Part shown: positions 6,435-11,605 of the stretch, in pieces
Layout: every line of letters begins with the position of its first letter
Position numbering within the stretch: position 1 is the first letter of the stretch
Virus record (IMG/VR): IMGVR_UViG_3300007234_004238
Coordinates: 1-29,660 of that record
Source: a virus
DNA: 29,660 nt
Strand: one strand, 5' to 3'
Notes under the pieces: model-generated
Database searches by the model: none
Seen by the model: the letters and a program-made list of their open reading frames with translations, nothing else
Told to the model about the DNA's origin: nothing
Made by a program: the position numbers and the translations under genes

Positions 6435-6442
6435 TATTTATA
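6435..6442 (-). promoter_or_regulatory. Exact T4 late-promoter octamer TATAAATA upstream of the porin
   Basis: The minus strand reads TATAAATA at 6442-6435, identical to the T4 late promoter core. Transcription would start near 6429 and run through about 140 bases of leader into the porin gene. Confidence 0.55.
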
Positions 6443-6473
6443 CTGCACTGCCGCAAGGAATTACAGAAGTGAG

Positions 6474-6496
6474 CAGTGGGGAATTGCTCCCCACTG
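6474..6496 (-). terminator. Hairpin after the small basic gene
   Basis: CAGTGGGGA (6474-6482) and TCCCCACTG (6488-6496) form a perfect 9-bp GC-rich stem with a 5-base loop, eight bases beyond the stop codon of the gene at 6505-6699. There is no T run, so it is a weak terminator or a 3'-end stabiliser. Confidence 0.45.
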
Positions 6497-6504
6497 ATAT
6501 TGAA

Positions 6505-6699
6505 TTAGATAGTTTTTGGTTCTACTTTGATGTGTTTTAACACTTTGCCTGCGTTGACACCTTGTTTAACAACATATCCAGACGTGCCGTTTCCGTTGAT
6601 TTCTACTTCGTGTCTTGCTCTGAACAGAGCTTTTGCTTTCTGTTCTTTTGCTTTAGCATTGCTGTATTGTGCAACAATGTCGCTCATTCTTTCTCTCAT
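6505..6699 (-). CDS. Small basic hypothetical protein
   Basis: The 64-residue protein starts MRERMSDIVAQYSNAKAKEQKAKALFRARHE, a strongly predicted charged helix, and ends in a short beta-rich part (TSGYVVKQGVNAGKVLKHIKVE). It has a good ribosome-binding site, AAGGAG, seven bases before the ATG, which makes this strand far more convincing than the overlapping plus-strand frames. An exact late-promoter octamer lies about 77 bases upstream and a hairpin follows the stop. I do not recognise a family; a small late-expressed nucleic-acid-binding or virion-associated protein is possible. Confidence 0.65.
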   Translation of the reverse strand: MRERMSDIVAQYSNAKAKEQKAKALFRARHEVEINGNGTSGYVVKQGVNAGKVLKHIKVEPKTI

Positions 6700-6775
6700 A
6701 GGTTACTCCTTCTTAAAAGTTTCCTACTTTTAACTCATGTAGATGAGCCACTTTATTACCATGTGGATGGTATAT

Positions 6776-6783
6776 TATTTATA
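6776..6783 (-). promoter_or_regulatory. Exact T4 late-promoter octamer TATAAATA for the small basic gene
   Basis: The minus strand reads TATAAATA. It lies 76 bases before the ATG at 6699, which is preceded by a strong AAGGAG, so a late transcript with a leader of about 70 bases is expected. Confidence 0.6.
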
Positions 6784-6865
6784 TGCGAATTCTGCATACC
6801 TGGTATGTTTAGATTGCAACATTATATTACACTATTACGTTAGAAAGTCAATCAGAAGATGTTCT

Positions 6866-6951
6866 ACGCAAATTTACGCTACCGCTTTCTAAAAAAAATT
6901 TACGCTAACGCTTTAAAAAAACTGACGCTACGCTTTACCAAAATATACGCA
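6866..6951 (+). repeat. Degenerate direct repeats built on TTTACGCTAxCGCTTT
   Basis: Two close copies, TTTACGCTACCGCTTT (6873-6888) and TTTACGCTAACGCTTT (6899-6914), are followed by a weaker copy TGACGCTACGCTTT (6923-6936) and a remnant TATACGCAT (6944-6952). The ACGC cores are 22-26 bases apart, separated by A-rich stretches. The set ends directly before the -35 box of the iron-permease promoter. It could bind a regulator or replication protein in iteron fashion. Confidence 0.6.
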
Positions 6952-6959
6952 TATTCAGA

Positions 6960-6988
6960 TTGACGTACTCTGACAGATAATATACAAT
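6960..6988 (+). promoter_or_regulatory. Sigma70-type promoter for the iron permease and tRNA genes
   Basis: TTGACG (6960-6965), a 17-base spacer and TACAAT (6983-6988). The start would be near 6995, just before an 18-bp palindrome. The three tRNAs follow the permease on the same strand and may be processed from this transcript. Confidence 0.65.
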
Positions 6989-6996
6989 AACTAGTT

Positions 6997-7014
6997 GTTG
7001 CGAATGTTCGCAAC
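6997..7014. promoter_or_regulatory. 18-bp palindrome at the permease transcription start (operator or leader hairpin)
   Basis: GTTGCGAA and TTCGCAAC are perfect 8-base arms around TG. It lies right after the predicted transcription start and before the AAGGA ribosome-binding site. It may be an operator for a dimeric repressor. It does not match the Fur box pattern that an iron gene might lead one to expect. Confidence 0.5.
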
Positions 7015-7030
7015 TAACTAAAGGAACAGT

Positions 7031-7630
7031 GTGGAAACATTTTTATCGAGTGCATTTGTAATTTTTAGAGAAGGTTTTGAAGCTTGGTTAATTGCTGTAT
7101 TAGGTCTAGCATCCACAACCAATAAACATAATATTAGAATTATATGGATAGCGATTATAGCGTCTATTTTAGCCACTCTAGCATTGGGCAGTATAACTGC
7201 TCAGTTTTTAGGTAGCCACCAAAATATAGAGCGATTTGACGGGGTTATAGGGGTGATTACAGGGGTTTTATTAGCTTATGTTGCTTGGGTTTGCCACGGT
7301 GCTAGTCAACACATTAAAGAGCTACCCTATCACAATACACTGCTGTTAGGTATAGTGTTTTTTGGTGTAATGTTTAGAGAAGGAGTAGAAGTTATAGTTT
7401 TCCTCACAGGCATAATCTCACAGAGTCAATCCTACTATTTGGTTGGTTTGGGCTGTTTGGTTGGTTTGGTAATTTTGGTAGCCTTTGGTTTGGTATCCCA
7501 TACTCAAATTAAAAAAATTCCTGTAAAAAATATCTTTAAAGTAAGCCGTTGGATTTTTTCTGTTCTGGCTGTATACTTTCTTTATAATGGTGTTCACGAA
7601 ATAATGGAACACGGGTTATTGCCCCTTTAG
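7031..7630 (+). CDS. FTR1-family iron permease (short)
   Basis: This 199-residue membrane protein carries both iron-binding motifs of the FTR1/EfeU family: REGFE (13-17) and REGVE (116-120), each inside a predicted transmembrane helix. About six or seven hydrophobic segments follow one another. It is shorter than EfeU-type permeases (about 270-280 residues), with a reduced C-terminal part. It should move ferric iron across the inner membrane, normally after oxidation by a partner protein; no partner is seen here. The start is GTG at 7031, five bases after AAGGA. The last codons and the TAG stop (7628-7630) lie inside the tRNA-Thr gene. An 18-base in-frame duplication occurs near the end (7438-7469). 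Confidence 0.85.
   Translation: METFLSSAFVIFREGFEAWLIAVLGLASTTNKHNIRIIWIAIIASILATLALGSITAQFLGSHQNIERFDGVIGVITGVLLAYVAWVCHGASQHIKELPYHNTLLLGIVFFGVMFREGVEVIVFLTGIISQSQSYYLVGLGCLVGLVILVAFGLVSHTQIKKIPVKNIFKVSRWIFSVLAVYFLYNGVHEIMEHGLLPL
7438..7469 (+). repeat. 18-base-period in-frame repeat, rich in GG tracts
   Basis: The 14-base word TTTGGTTGGTTTGG occurs at 7438-7451 and again at 7456-7469, shifted by exactly 18 bases, so the protein repeats LVGL in LVGLGCLVGL. The many short GG tracts could form a two-tier G-quadruplex in the coding strand. Confidence 0.6.
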
Positions 7631-7696
7631 CTCATTAGGTAGAGCAACTGATTTGTAATCAGTAGGTGGCCTGTTCGAATCGGGCAAGGGGCACCA
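7621..7696 (+). tRNA. tRNA-Thr (anticodon TGT)
   Basis: A full cloverleaf can be drawn. Acceptor GCCCCTT (7621-7627) pairs with AAGGGGC (7686-7692). The D arm is GCTC/GAGC, the anticodon stem ACTGA/TCAGT holds loop TTTGTAA, and the T stem is GCCTG/CGGGC with TTCGAAT. The discriminator is A and CCA is encoded (7694-7696). It decodes ACA, a favoured codon in AT-rich DNA. The first ten bases overlap the end of the iron-permease reading frame. Confidence 0.95.
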
Positions 7697-7699
7697 TGG

Positions 7700-7775
7700 G
7701 GGCGTGTAGCTCAGTTGGGAGAGCACCTGATTTGCATTCAGGGGGTCGCAGGTTCAACTCCTGTCACGTCCACCA
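7700..7775 (+). tRNA. tRNA-Ala (anticodon TGC)
   Basis: Acceptor GGGCGTG (7700-7706) pairs with CACGTCC (7765-7771), including one G-T pair. The D arm is GCTC/GAGC, the anticodon stem CCTGA/TCAGG has loop TTTGCAT, and the T stem is GCAGG/CCTGT. The discriminator is A and CCA is encoded. It decodes GCA. Only three bases separate it from the tRNA on each side, so processing from one precursor is likely. Confidence 0.95.
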
Positions 7776-7778
7776 AAA

Positions 7779-7853
7779 GGTCCCTTCGTCTATCGGTTAG
7801 GACACGTGGTTTTCATCCACAAAAGAGGGGTTCGATTCCCCTAAGGACCGCCA
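7779..7853 (+). tRNA. tRNA-Glu (anticodon TTC)
   Basis: Acceptor GGTCCCT pairs with AAGGACC except for a C-A mismatch at pair 6-67. The anticodon stem CGTGG/CCACA holds loop TTTTCAT and has a second C-A mismatch at 27-43. The T stem AGGGG/CCCCT is perfect. The discriminator is G, as usual for Glu, and CCA is encoded. It decodes GAA. The two mismatches may mean mild decay or tolerance. Confidence 0.93.
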
Positions 7854-7860
7854 ACAAAAA

Positions 7861-7868
7861 TTTAAATA
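7861..7868 (+). promoter_or_regulatory. Late-like box TTTAAATA before the SGNH-like gene
   Basis: TTTAAATA (one mismatch to the T4 late octamer) ends five bases before the ATG at 7874 and begins eight bases after the tRNA-Glu gene. No Shine-Dalgarno sequence is present. Confidence 0.3.
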
Positions 7869-7873
7869 CAGAT

Positions 7874-8623
7874 ATGAAATACGGTTATTATTCAGACAAT
7901 GAGATACCAGAAAGTATAGCAAATTCTGAAAATTATAAAAAGTTATATAAACTTAATTCTAAAGGATATCGATGCCAGGAATTTTCACCATTGCCTAACG
8001 GTGGAAAAAATGTTGTAGTATTAGGATGTTCTCATACATTTGGGGAAGGACTGAATGAAAACGAAGTATGGGTATCTCAGTTAGAAAAAATAAAAAATAA
8101 TAATATATATCAAAGTTCGACGAAATTAAGATTTTGGAACTTAGCTCACCCAGGAGCATCTCCAGATTTATGTGTAAGAATATTATACGGAACAGAAAAA
8201 GTTTTGTTTCCTAAAATTATAATTGTATGTTGGCCAGTTTGGAGTCGTAGAGAAAGGTTAGACAAGTACCCGCAAAGTTTAACAAGTGATGATATACTAC
8301 TTAAGAATGAAAATGAACAAACAGACTGTAATAACTTTTTAAAATGTGTATTTCAAATAGAAAAATTTGCAGAACATACTCATGCAAAAGTTTTTCATTG
8401 TTTTTCACAAGATATTTACGATATTCCTAATACTACAAATGTTTTTAAAGAAACATCTATTAAATCTTGTTGGCCAGAGTGGGATCGTCGAAAACATTTT
8501 CAAAATTTAATAAAAATTACAACTGAACCTAATTTAGCAAGAGATGGTATACATTATGGTACAAAACATCATGCATCATTTGCTAAAAAATTTTATAATA
8601 AATTTGGAACAAAATTAAAGTAG
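7874..8623 (+). CDS. SGNH/GDSL-hydrolase-like protein
   Basis: A start at ATG 7874 gives 249 residues; a longer frame open from 7715 would run through two tRNA genes and is rejected. VVVLGCSHTFGEG (Ser53) resembles the block I serine motif of SGNH hydrolases, NLAHPGASPD (about 89-98) lies where an oxyanion-hole motif is expected, and ARDGIHYG (Asp224, His227) gives the DxxH catalytic pair. There is no signal peptide, so it would act in the cytoplasm or as part of the particle. SGNH proteins act as esterases or acyltransferases, often on glycans; the substrate here is unknown. The gene converges on the radical SAM gene at 8615 with a 9-base overlap. Confidence 0.75.
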   Translation: MKYGYYSDNEIPESIANSENYKKLYKLNSKGYRCQEFSPLPNGGKNVVVLGCSHTFGEGLNENEVWVSQLEKIKNNNIYQSSTKLRFWNLAHPGASPDLCVRILYGTEKVLFPKIIIVCWPVWSRRERLDKYPQSLTSDDILLKNENEQTDCNNFLKCVFQIEKFAEHTHAKVFHCFSQDIYDIPNTTNVFKETSIKSCWPEWDRRKHFQNLIKITTEPNLARDGIHYGTKHHASFAKKFYNKFGTKLK

Positions 8624-9640
8624 TGTTCGATATTCAACAAACTCGTTAATACTATAATTGATTTTAGAAATTTTTTCTAAAATTTTATTTAGGTGAATAT
8701 TTTCAGGATGTGTTTTATTTGATACTGCATGGGTTTCAAAGTCTTTAAGAGTATTCCAATCAGTTATTTGATTCAAATATATTTTGTCAACATTGTACTT
8801 AATTCCTAATTCTATTAGAGATTCTATTTCATGATAATTACTTTTTTGAACTACAAAATGTAAATGTATTTTAAAGTTTTTAATTGATTTTAAAAATTCT
8901 AAATTTTCTAATAATAACTCATAAACCCCGCCTACTCTTAATTTTTCATATGTTTCTTTTGTTGCTCCATCCACACTAATACCTATATGATCAAGATTGT
9001 CTGTAATATGTTTAAATTTATGAAAATTTTTCTTCAGTAATAATCCGTTGGTTTGAATACTGTATCGTAAATGGGTTAATTCTTTAGTTTTCATCATGAA
9101 TTGTCTATAAATTAAACTAGCAAAAGGATCACCATCTGAGCCAATATGTACTTGTATTAAGTGTGTTTGTTCTTTTAAAAAATCTAAAACTTTATTAATT
9201 AACGATAGTCTAATATCAAACTGTTTTCCATTTTTAAGAAATATTTTTTCTTTCCTACAACTAGGACAACTAAGGTTACAACTATCATCGATTGCTAATC
9301 GTATGTGTTTAATTTGTTTATCAATATTGTTTTGTTCCCACGGATTAGTTCCTTTGTAATCCAACAAATAAGAACATTGCTTATTATTACAATATCTATA
9401 AGATCCGTCTATTATAGATTCTTGTAACAACGAGGCAGTATTACTGTTTAATATTTCTTGTAAAGATTTTGTATTAAGATTACCTACACTTTGTGGCAAC
9501 CATGCAGTACACTCACACAAATAGCAAGAGCCTTGTTTGTCAATTAAAACAGTATCAAATGGTCTCGGACACTTTTTTTGTATCTTTAAATTTTTACTTG
9601 TGTCGATCCCGTACCAATCAAACAATCTAGTGTTAATCAC
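8615..9640 (-). CDS. Radical SAM protein with N-terminal SPASM-like region (copy 2)
   Basis: In this 341-residue protein the cluster motif CNLSCPSC (Cys121, Cys125, Cys128) follows a long cysteine-rich N-terminal part. That part reads like a SPASM segment: CPRPFDTVLIDKQGSCYLC, then GNLNTKSLQEILNS, with Cys24, Cys39, Cys42, Cys44, Cys84 and Cys89. SPASM domains bind auxiliary iron-sulfur clusters and are normally placed after the radical SAM core. The core includes a GSDGDPF segment and GISVDGATKETYEKLR, typical of this superfamily. No peptide substrate gene is obvious nearby. It overlaps the upstream small gene by eight bases and is probably translated with it. Confidence 0.85.
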   Translation of the reverse strand: MINTRLFDWYGIDTSKNLKIQKKCPRPFDTVLIDKQGSCYLCECTAWLPQSVGNLNTKSLQEILNSNTASLLQESIIDGSYRYCNNKQCSYLLDYKGTNPWEQNNIDKQIKHIRLAIDDSCNLSCPSCRKEKIFLKNGKQFDIRLSLINKVLDFLKEQTHLIQVHIGSDGDPFASLIYRQFMMKTKELTHLRYSIQTNGLLLKKNFHKFKHITDNLDHIGISVDGATKETYEKLRVGGVYELLLENLEFLKSIKNFKIHLHFVVQKSNYHEIESLIELGIKYNVDKIYLNQITDWNTLKDFETHAVSNKTHPENIHLNKILEKISKINYSINEFVEYRTLL

Positions 9641-9839
9641 TGTTTTTTTCCGGATTAGTTAATATATCTAATGTTAAAACCTCGTCTTCAGGAACAACAT
9701 ATACATCTGCTTTTTGAATTTGTTTTTTCTGTTTAAGAGCTTTTCTTTGCTCACTTCGCCGACGCAGTTCTTCTTGTTTTTGTTTCTTTTGCAGGTCCCG
9801 TTCCCCACTTTGTGATTTGTATGTATAGTGTATTCCCAT
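9633..9839 (-). CDS. Small charged coiled-coil-like protein
   Basis: The 68-residue protein has a highly charged helical middle (QKKQKQEELRRRSEQRKALK) and a short acidic tail. The ATG is preceded by a good GCAGGAGA ribosome-binding site with nine bases spacing. It overlaps the radical SAM gene downstream by eight bases, so the two are likely co-translated. It could be an accessory factor or conceivably the radical SAM substrate, but it has no repeated or cysteine-containing core. I do not recognise a family. Confidence 0.65.
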   Translation of the reverse strand: MGIHYTYKSQSGERDLQKKQKQEELRRRSEQRKALKQKKQIQKADVYVVPEDEVLTLDILTNPEKNSD

Positions 9840-9900
9840 GGTATTTCTCCTGCATAGTTATTATTAATTATCTATAATTGAAGGTAGTAAAAATTTTAAT

Positions 9901-10632
9901 TTATAATAAATTATTAAATTTTAAATTATTAAGCCATTCTACGATAAGATCTTTAGAAACCTTAGCACAATCAATATGATTACTTTCTACTAATTTATAA
10001 CCATTATATGGGTGTTCTGGTAATCTAAAAAAAATATAATCCGGACCGGTTCTAACAGAATCGTTTACACCTTCTATATATAGAACTGGAATATTTTTCT
10101 TTATTCTTAAAACAGATTTAGGCATATTACCTAATCCTTGAGGATGATAATAACTATAAAAAATATCAGTCATTGTTTCAACTAATTTTTTAGAACCACA
10201 ATTAACATCTATAAATTTTATTAAGGTATTTTTTAATTTTTTTTTAATAATATTTTCAGCAATTTGAAGCCATTGTTGATATTTTTTATTATTCGAAAGA
10301 GCTTCTGGAGTATGTCCAGGAGTAATAGCTACAATAGCATCAGCATTATTATATTCTGCTTGGTAAGCAAATGAAGCATTAGCCCCTAAACTATGACCTA
10401 TTAAAACTATTTTTTGAAATCCTTGTTGCCTGTATTGTTTAATTTTATTTGATAAATCACTAAGTGCATCTGGATAACTTTGATCATAGTTTCTATTTGT
10501 ACTCCAAGGCATATCGAGTTTTTTTACATGGTAATTTTCAGATATTAATTTTTTTTCTAATGCTGTAAAAATGTACGTATCGGGTCTAGACCATTTACCA
10601 TGGATAAAAATTATTAAAGGATTCCTGCTCAT
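9901..10632 (-). CDS. Alpha/beta-hydrolase-fold protein
   Basis: The 243-residue protein begins with LIIFIHGKWSRPDTY (oxyanion-type HG motif) and has the nucleophile elbow VLIGHSLGANASF with Ser81. An aspartate in EGVNDSVRTG (about 194) and a late histidine in VESNHIDCAK (about 220) are suitable for the rest of the triad. There is no signal peptide. It resembles small serine hydrolases (esterase, lipase or thioesterase types); the substrate is unknown. It is divergent from the TauD-like gene, and a late-like AATAAATA box lies six bases before its ATG. Confidence 0.8.
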   Translation of the reverse strand: MSRNPLIIFIHGKWSRPDTYIFTALEKKLISENYHVKKLDMPWSTNRNYDQSYPDALSDLSNKIKQYRQQGFQKIVLIGHSLGANASFAYQAEYNNADAIVAITPGHTPEALSNNKKYQQWLQIAENIIKKKLKNTLIKFIDVNCGSKKLVETMTDIFYSYYHPQGLGNMPKSVLRIKKNIPVLYIEGVNDSVRTGPDYIFFRLPEHPYNGYKLVESNHIDCAKVSKDLIVEWLNNLKFNNLL

Positions 10633-10638
10633 TAAAAA

Positions 10639-10646
10639 TATTTATT
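10639..10646 (-). promoter_or_regulatory. Late-like box AATAAATA before the hydrolase gene
   Basis: On the minus strand AATAAATA (one mismatch to the T4 late octamer) ends six bases before the hydrolase ATG at 10632, and no Shine-Dalgarno sequence is present. Confidence 0.35.
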
Positions 10647-10687
10647 TTTAAAGATTTTATAAAAAAATAACAGTGCTGATTGAGTAG

Positions 10688-10693
10688 TATAAT
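10688..10693 (+). promoter_or_regulatory. TATAAT box eight bases before the TauD-like start
   Basis: A perfect -10 hexamer ends eight bases before the ATG at 10702. No convincing -35 is seen. Transcription would start at about the start codon, so this would again be leaderless. Confidence 0.4.
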
Positions 10694-10701
10694 TAGTGTA
10701 T

Positions 10702-11523
10702 ATGGATATTGAATCACTTAACCCGTACGGTGCAAAGATACGTGGAATAACCGCAGAAGAAATTATTACCAATCCAAGTATAATCATCGAACAGATGATG
10801 AAATATAAAATTCTTATCTTTAAAAATTTTGAAGCCACCCCAGATCAATTAGTTACAATTAATCGAGCATTTGGAACACCAATACGTCATGCTAAATGGA
10901 AAATTAATGCTTTAAAAACACATCCTGAAATATATGTATTACATAACGATAAAACCAAAGGACAATTATCTCCAGAAATATGGCATATCGATCAATCATT
11001 TATGCAGGTTCCACCTACATTTAGTTTTTTATATTCTATTACAGTAGCCAAAACAGGAGGAACTACAGTGTTTGCAGATCAATCTGCTGTATATCGAGAT
11101 CTACCATTATCTATTAAAAAGAAAATTACGGGCAAAGTTGCTGTGCATCAACACGCAGTAGATTATAGGATGGCCGCAGTTCCTACTGAAGAAGAATTAA
11201 AAGGATTAGGAGTTGAAGGACTAGTGTACCATCCTTTAGTAATGCCACATTGGATATCTGGTGAAAATTGTTTATATTCTGTTTATGGGCATATACAACA
11301 AATATTAGGATTATCACAAGAAGAAAGTAATCAATTATTAGACGAGTTGCGTAGCTATGCTACTAATGAAAAATATGTTTACGAACATCACTGGGAAGAA
11401 AAAGATTTTCTTATTTGGGATAATATTTCTATGTTACATTCTGCCCGCGGAACTATCGATAGTTTAGAAGATCAATACTCTCGAGAATTGTGGCGTATGA
11501 ATTGTCGCCATGGCGATGTCTAA
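10702..11523 (+). CDS. TauD/TfdA-family Fe(II)/2-oxoglutarate dioxygenase
   Basis: With the ATG at 10702 the protein has 273 residues (a GTG at 10696 would add two). The iron-binding facial triad is clear: WHIDQSF (His95, Asp97) and the distal His246 in SMLHSARG. Arg261 or Arg265 in RELWRM would bind 2-oxoglutarate. TGGTTVFADQSAVY is another typical TauD segment. These enzymes hydroxylate small substrates, such as taurine, using oxygen and 2-oxoglutarate; the substrate here is not known. It is a stand-alone gene with its own -10 box and a bidirectional terminator after it. Confidence 0.9.
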   Translation: MDIESLNPYGAKIRGITAEEIITNPSIIIEQMMKYKILIFKNFEATPDQLVTINRAFGTPIRHAKWKINALKTHPEIYVLHNDKTKGQLSPEIWHIDQSFMQVPPTFSFLYSITVAKTGGTTVFADQSAVYRDLPLSIKKKITGKVAVHQHAVDYRMAAVPTEEELKGLGVEGLVYHPLVMPHWISGENCLYSVYGHIQQILGLSQEESNQLLDELRSYATNEKYVYEHHWEEKDFLIWDNISMLHSARGTIDSLEDQYSRELWRMNCRHGDV

Positions 11524-11544
11524 TATAGTGAATGTTTAAAGAAT

Positions 11545-11571
11545 AAAAAACCGTCTTAACGACGGTTTTTT
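11545..11571. terminator. Bidirectional Rho-independent terminator
   Basis: AAAAAACCGTC (11545-11555) and GACGGTTTTTT (11561-11571) form a perfect 11-bp hairpin with loop TTAAC. A/T tracts on both sides suit the convergent TauD-like and DctP-like genes. Confidence 0.9.
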
Positions 11572-11605
11572 ACTTTAATAGTTAATTGAAATTATTATAT
11601 TACTT

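Larger units (their letters stand above)
6700..7030. other. Intergenic regulatory region of about 330 bases
   Basis: No convincing gene is seen. Between the small basic gene and the iron permease the stretch holds an exact late octamer directed leftward (6776-6783), degenerate ACGCT-type repeats (6866-6950), a sigma70-type promoter directed rightward (6960-6988), an 18-bp palindrome (6997-7014) and a Shine-Dalgarno sequence (AAGGA, 7021-7025). Plus-strand frames across 6527-6843 have no ribosome-binding site and unlikely composition. Confidence 0.6.

Noticed and set aside
6527-6843. Plus-strand ORFs over the small basic gene and its upstream region
   Set aside because: They lack ribosome-binding sites, are rich in Cys, Phe and Leu as expected from antisense frames, and oppose a gene with a strong AAGGAG.
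6997-7014. Fur or LexA box at the permease palindrome
   Set aside because: The sequence does not match the GATAATGATAATCATTATC-type Fur site or the usual proteobacterial LexA sites, so no regulator is named.
7621-7853. tRNA genes as a prophage attachment site
   Set aside because: No integrase, excisionase or repeated tRNA end is visible, and phage-like genes lie on both sides of the tRNAs.
7715-7873. Longer N terminus for the SGNH-like protein
   Set aside because: The extra codons run through tRNA-Ala and tRNA-Glu; the ATG at 7874 begins directly after the tRNAs.
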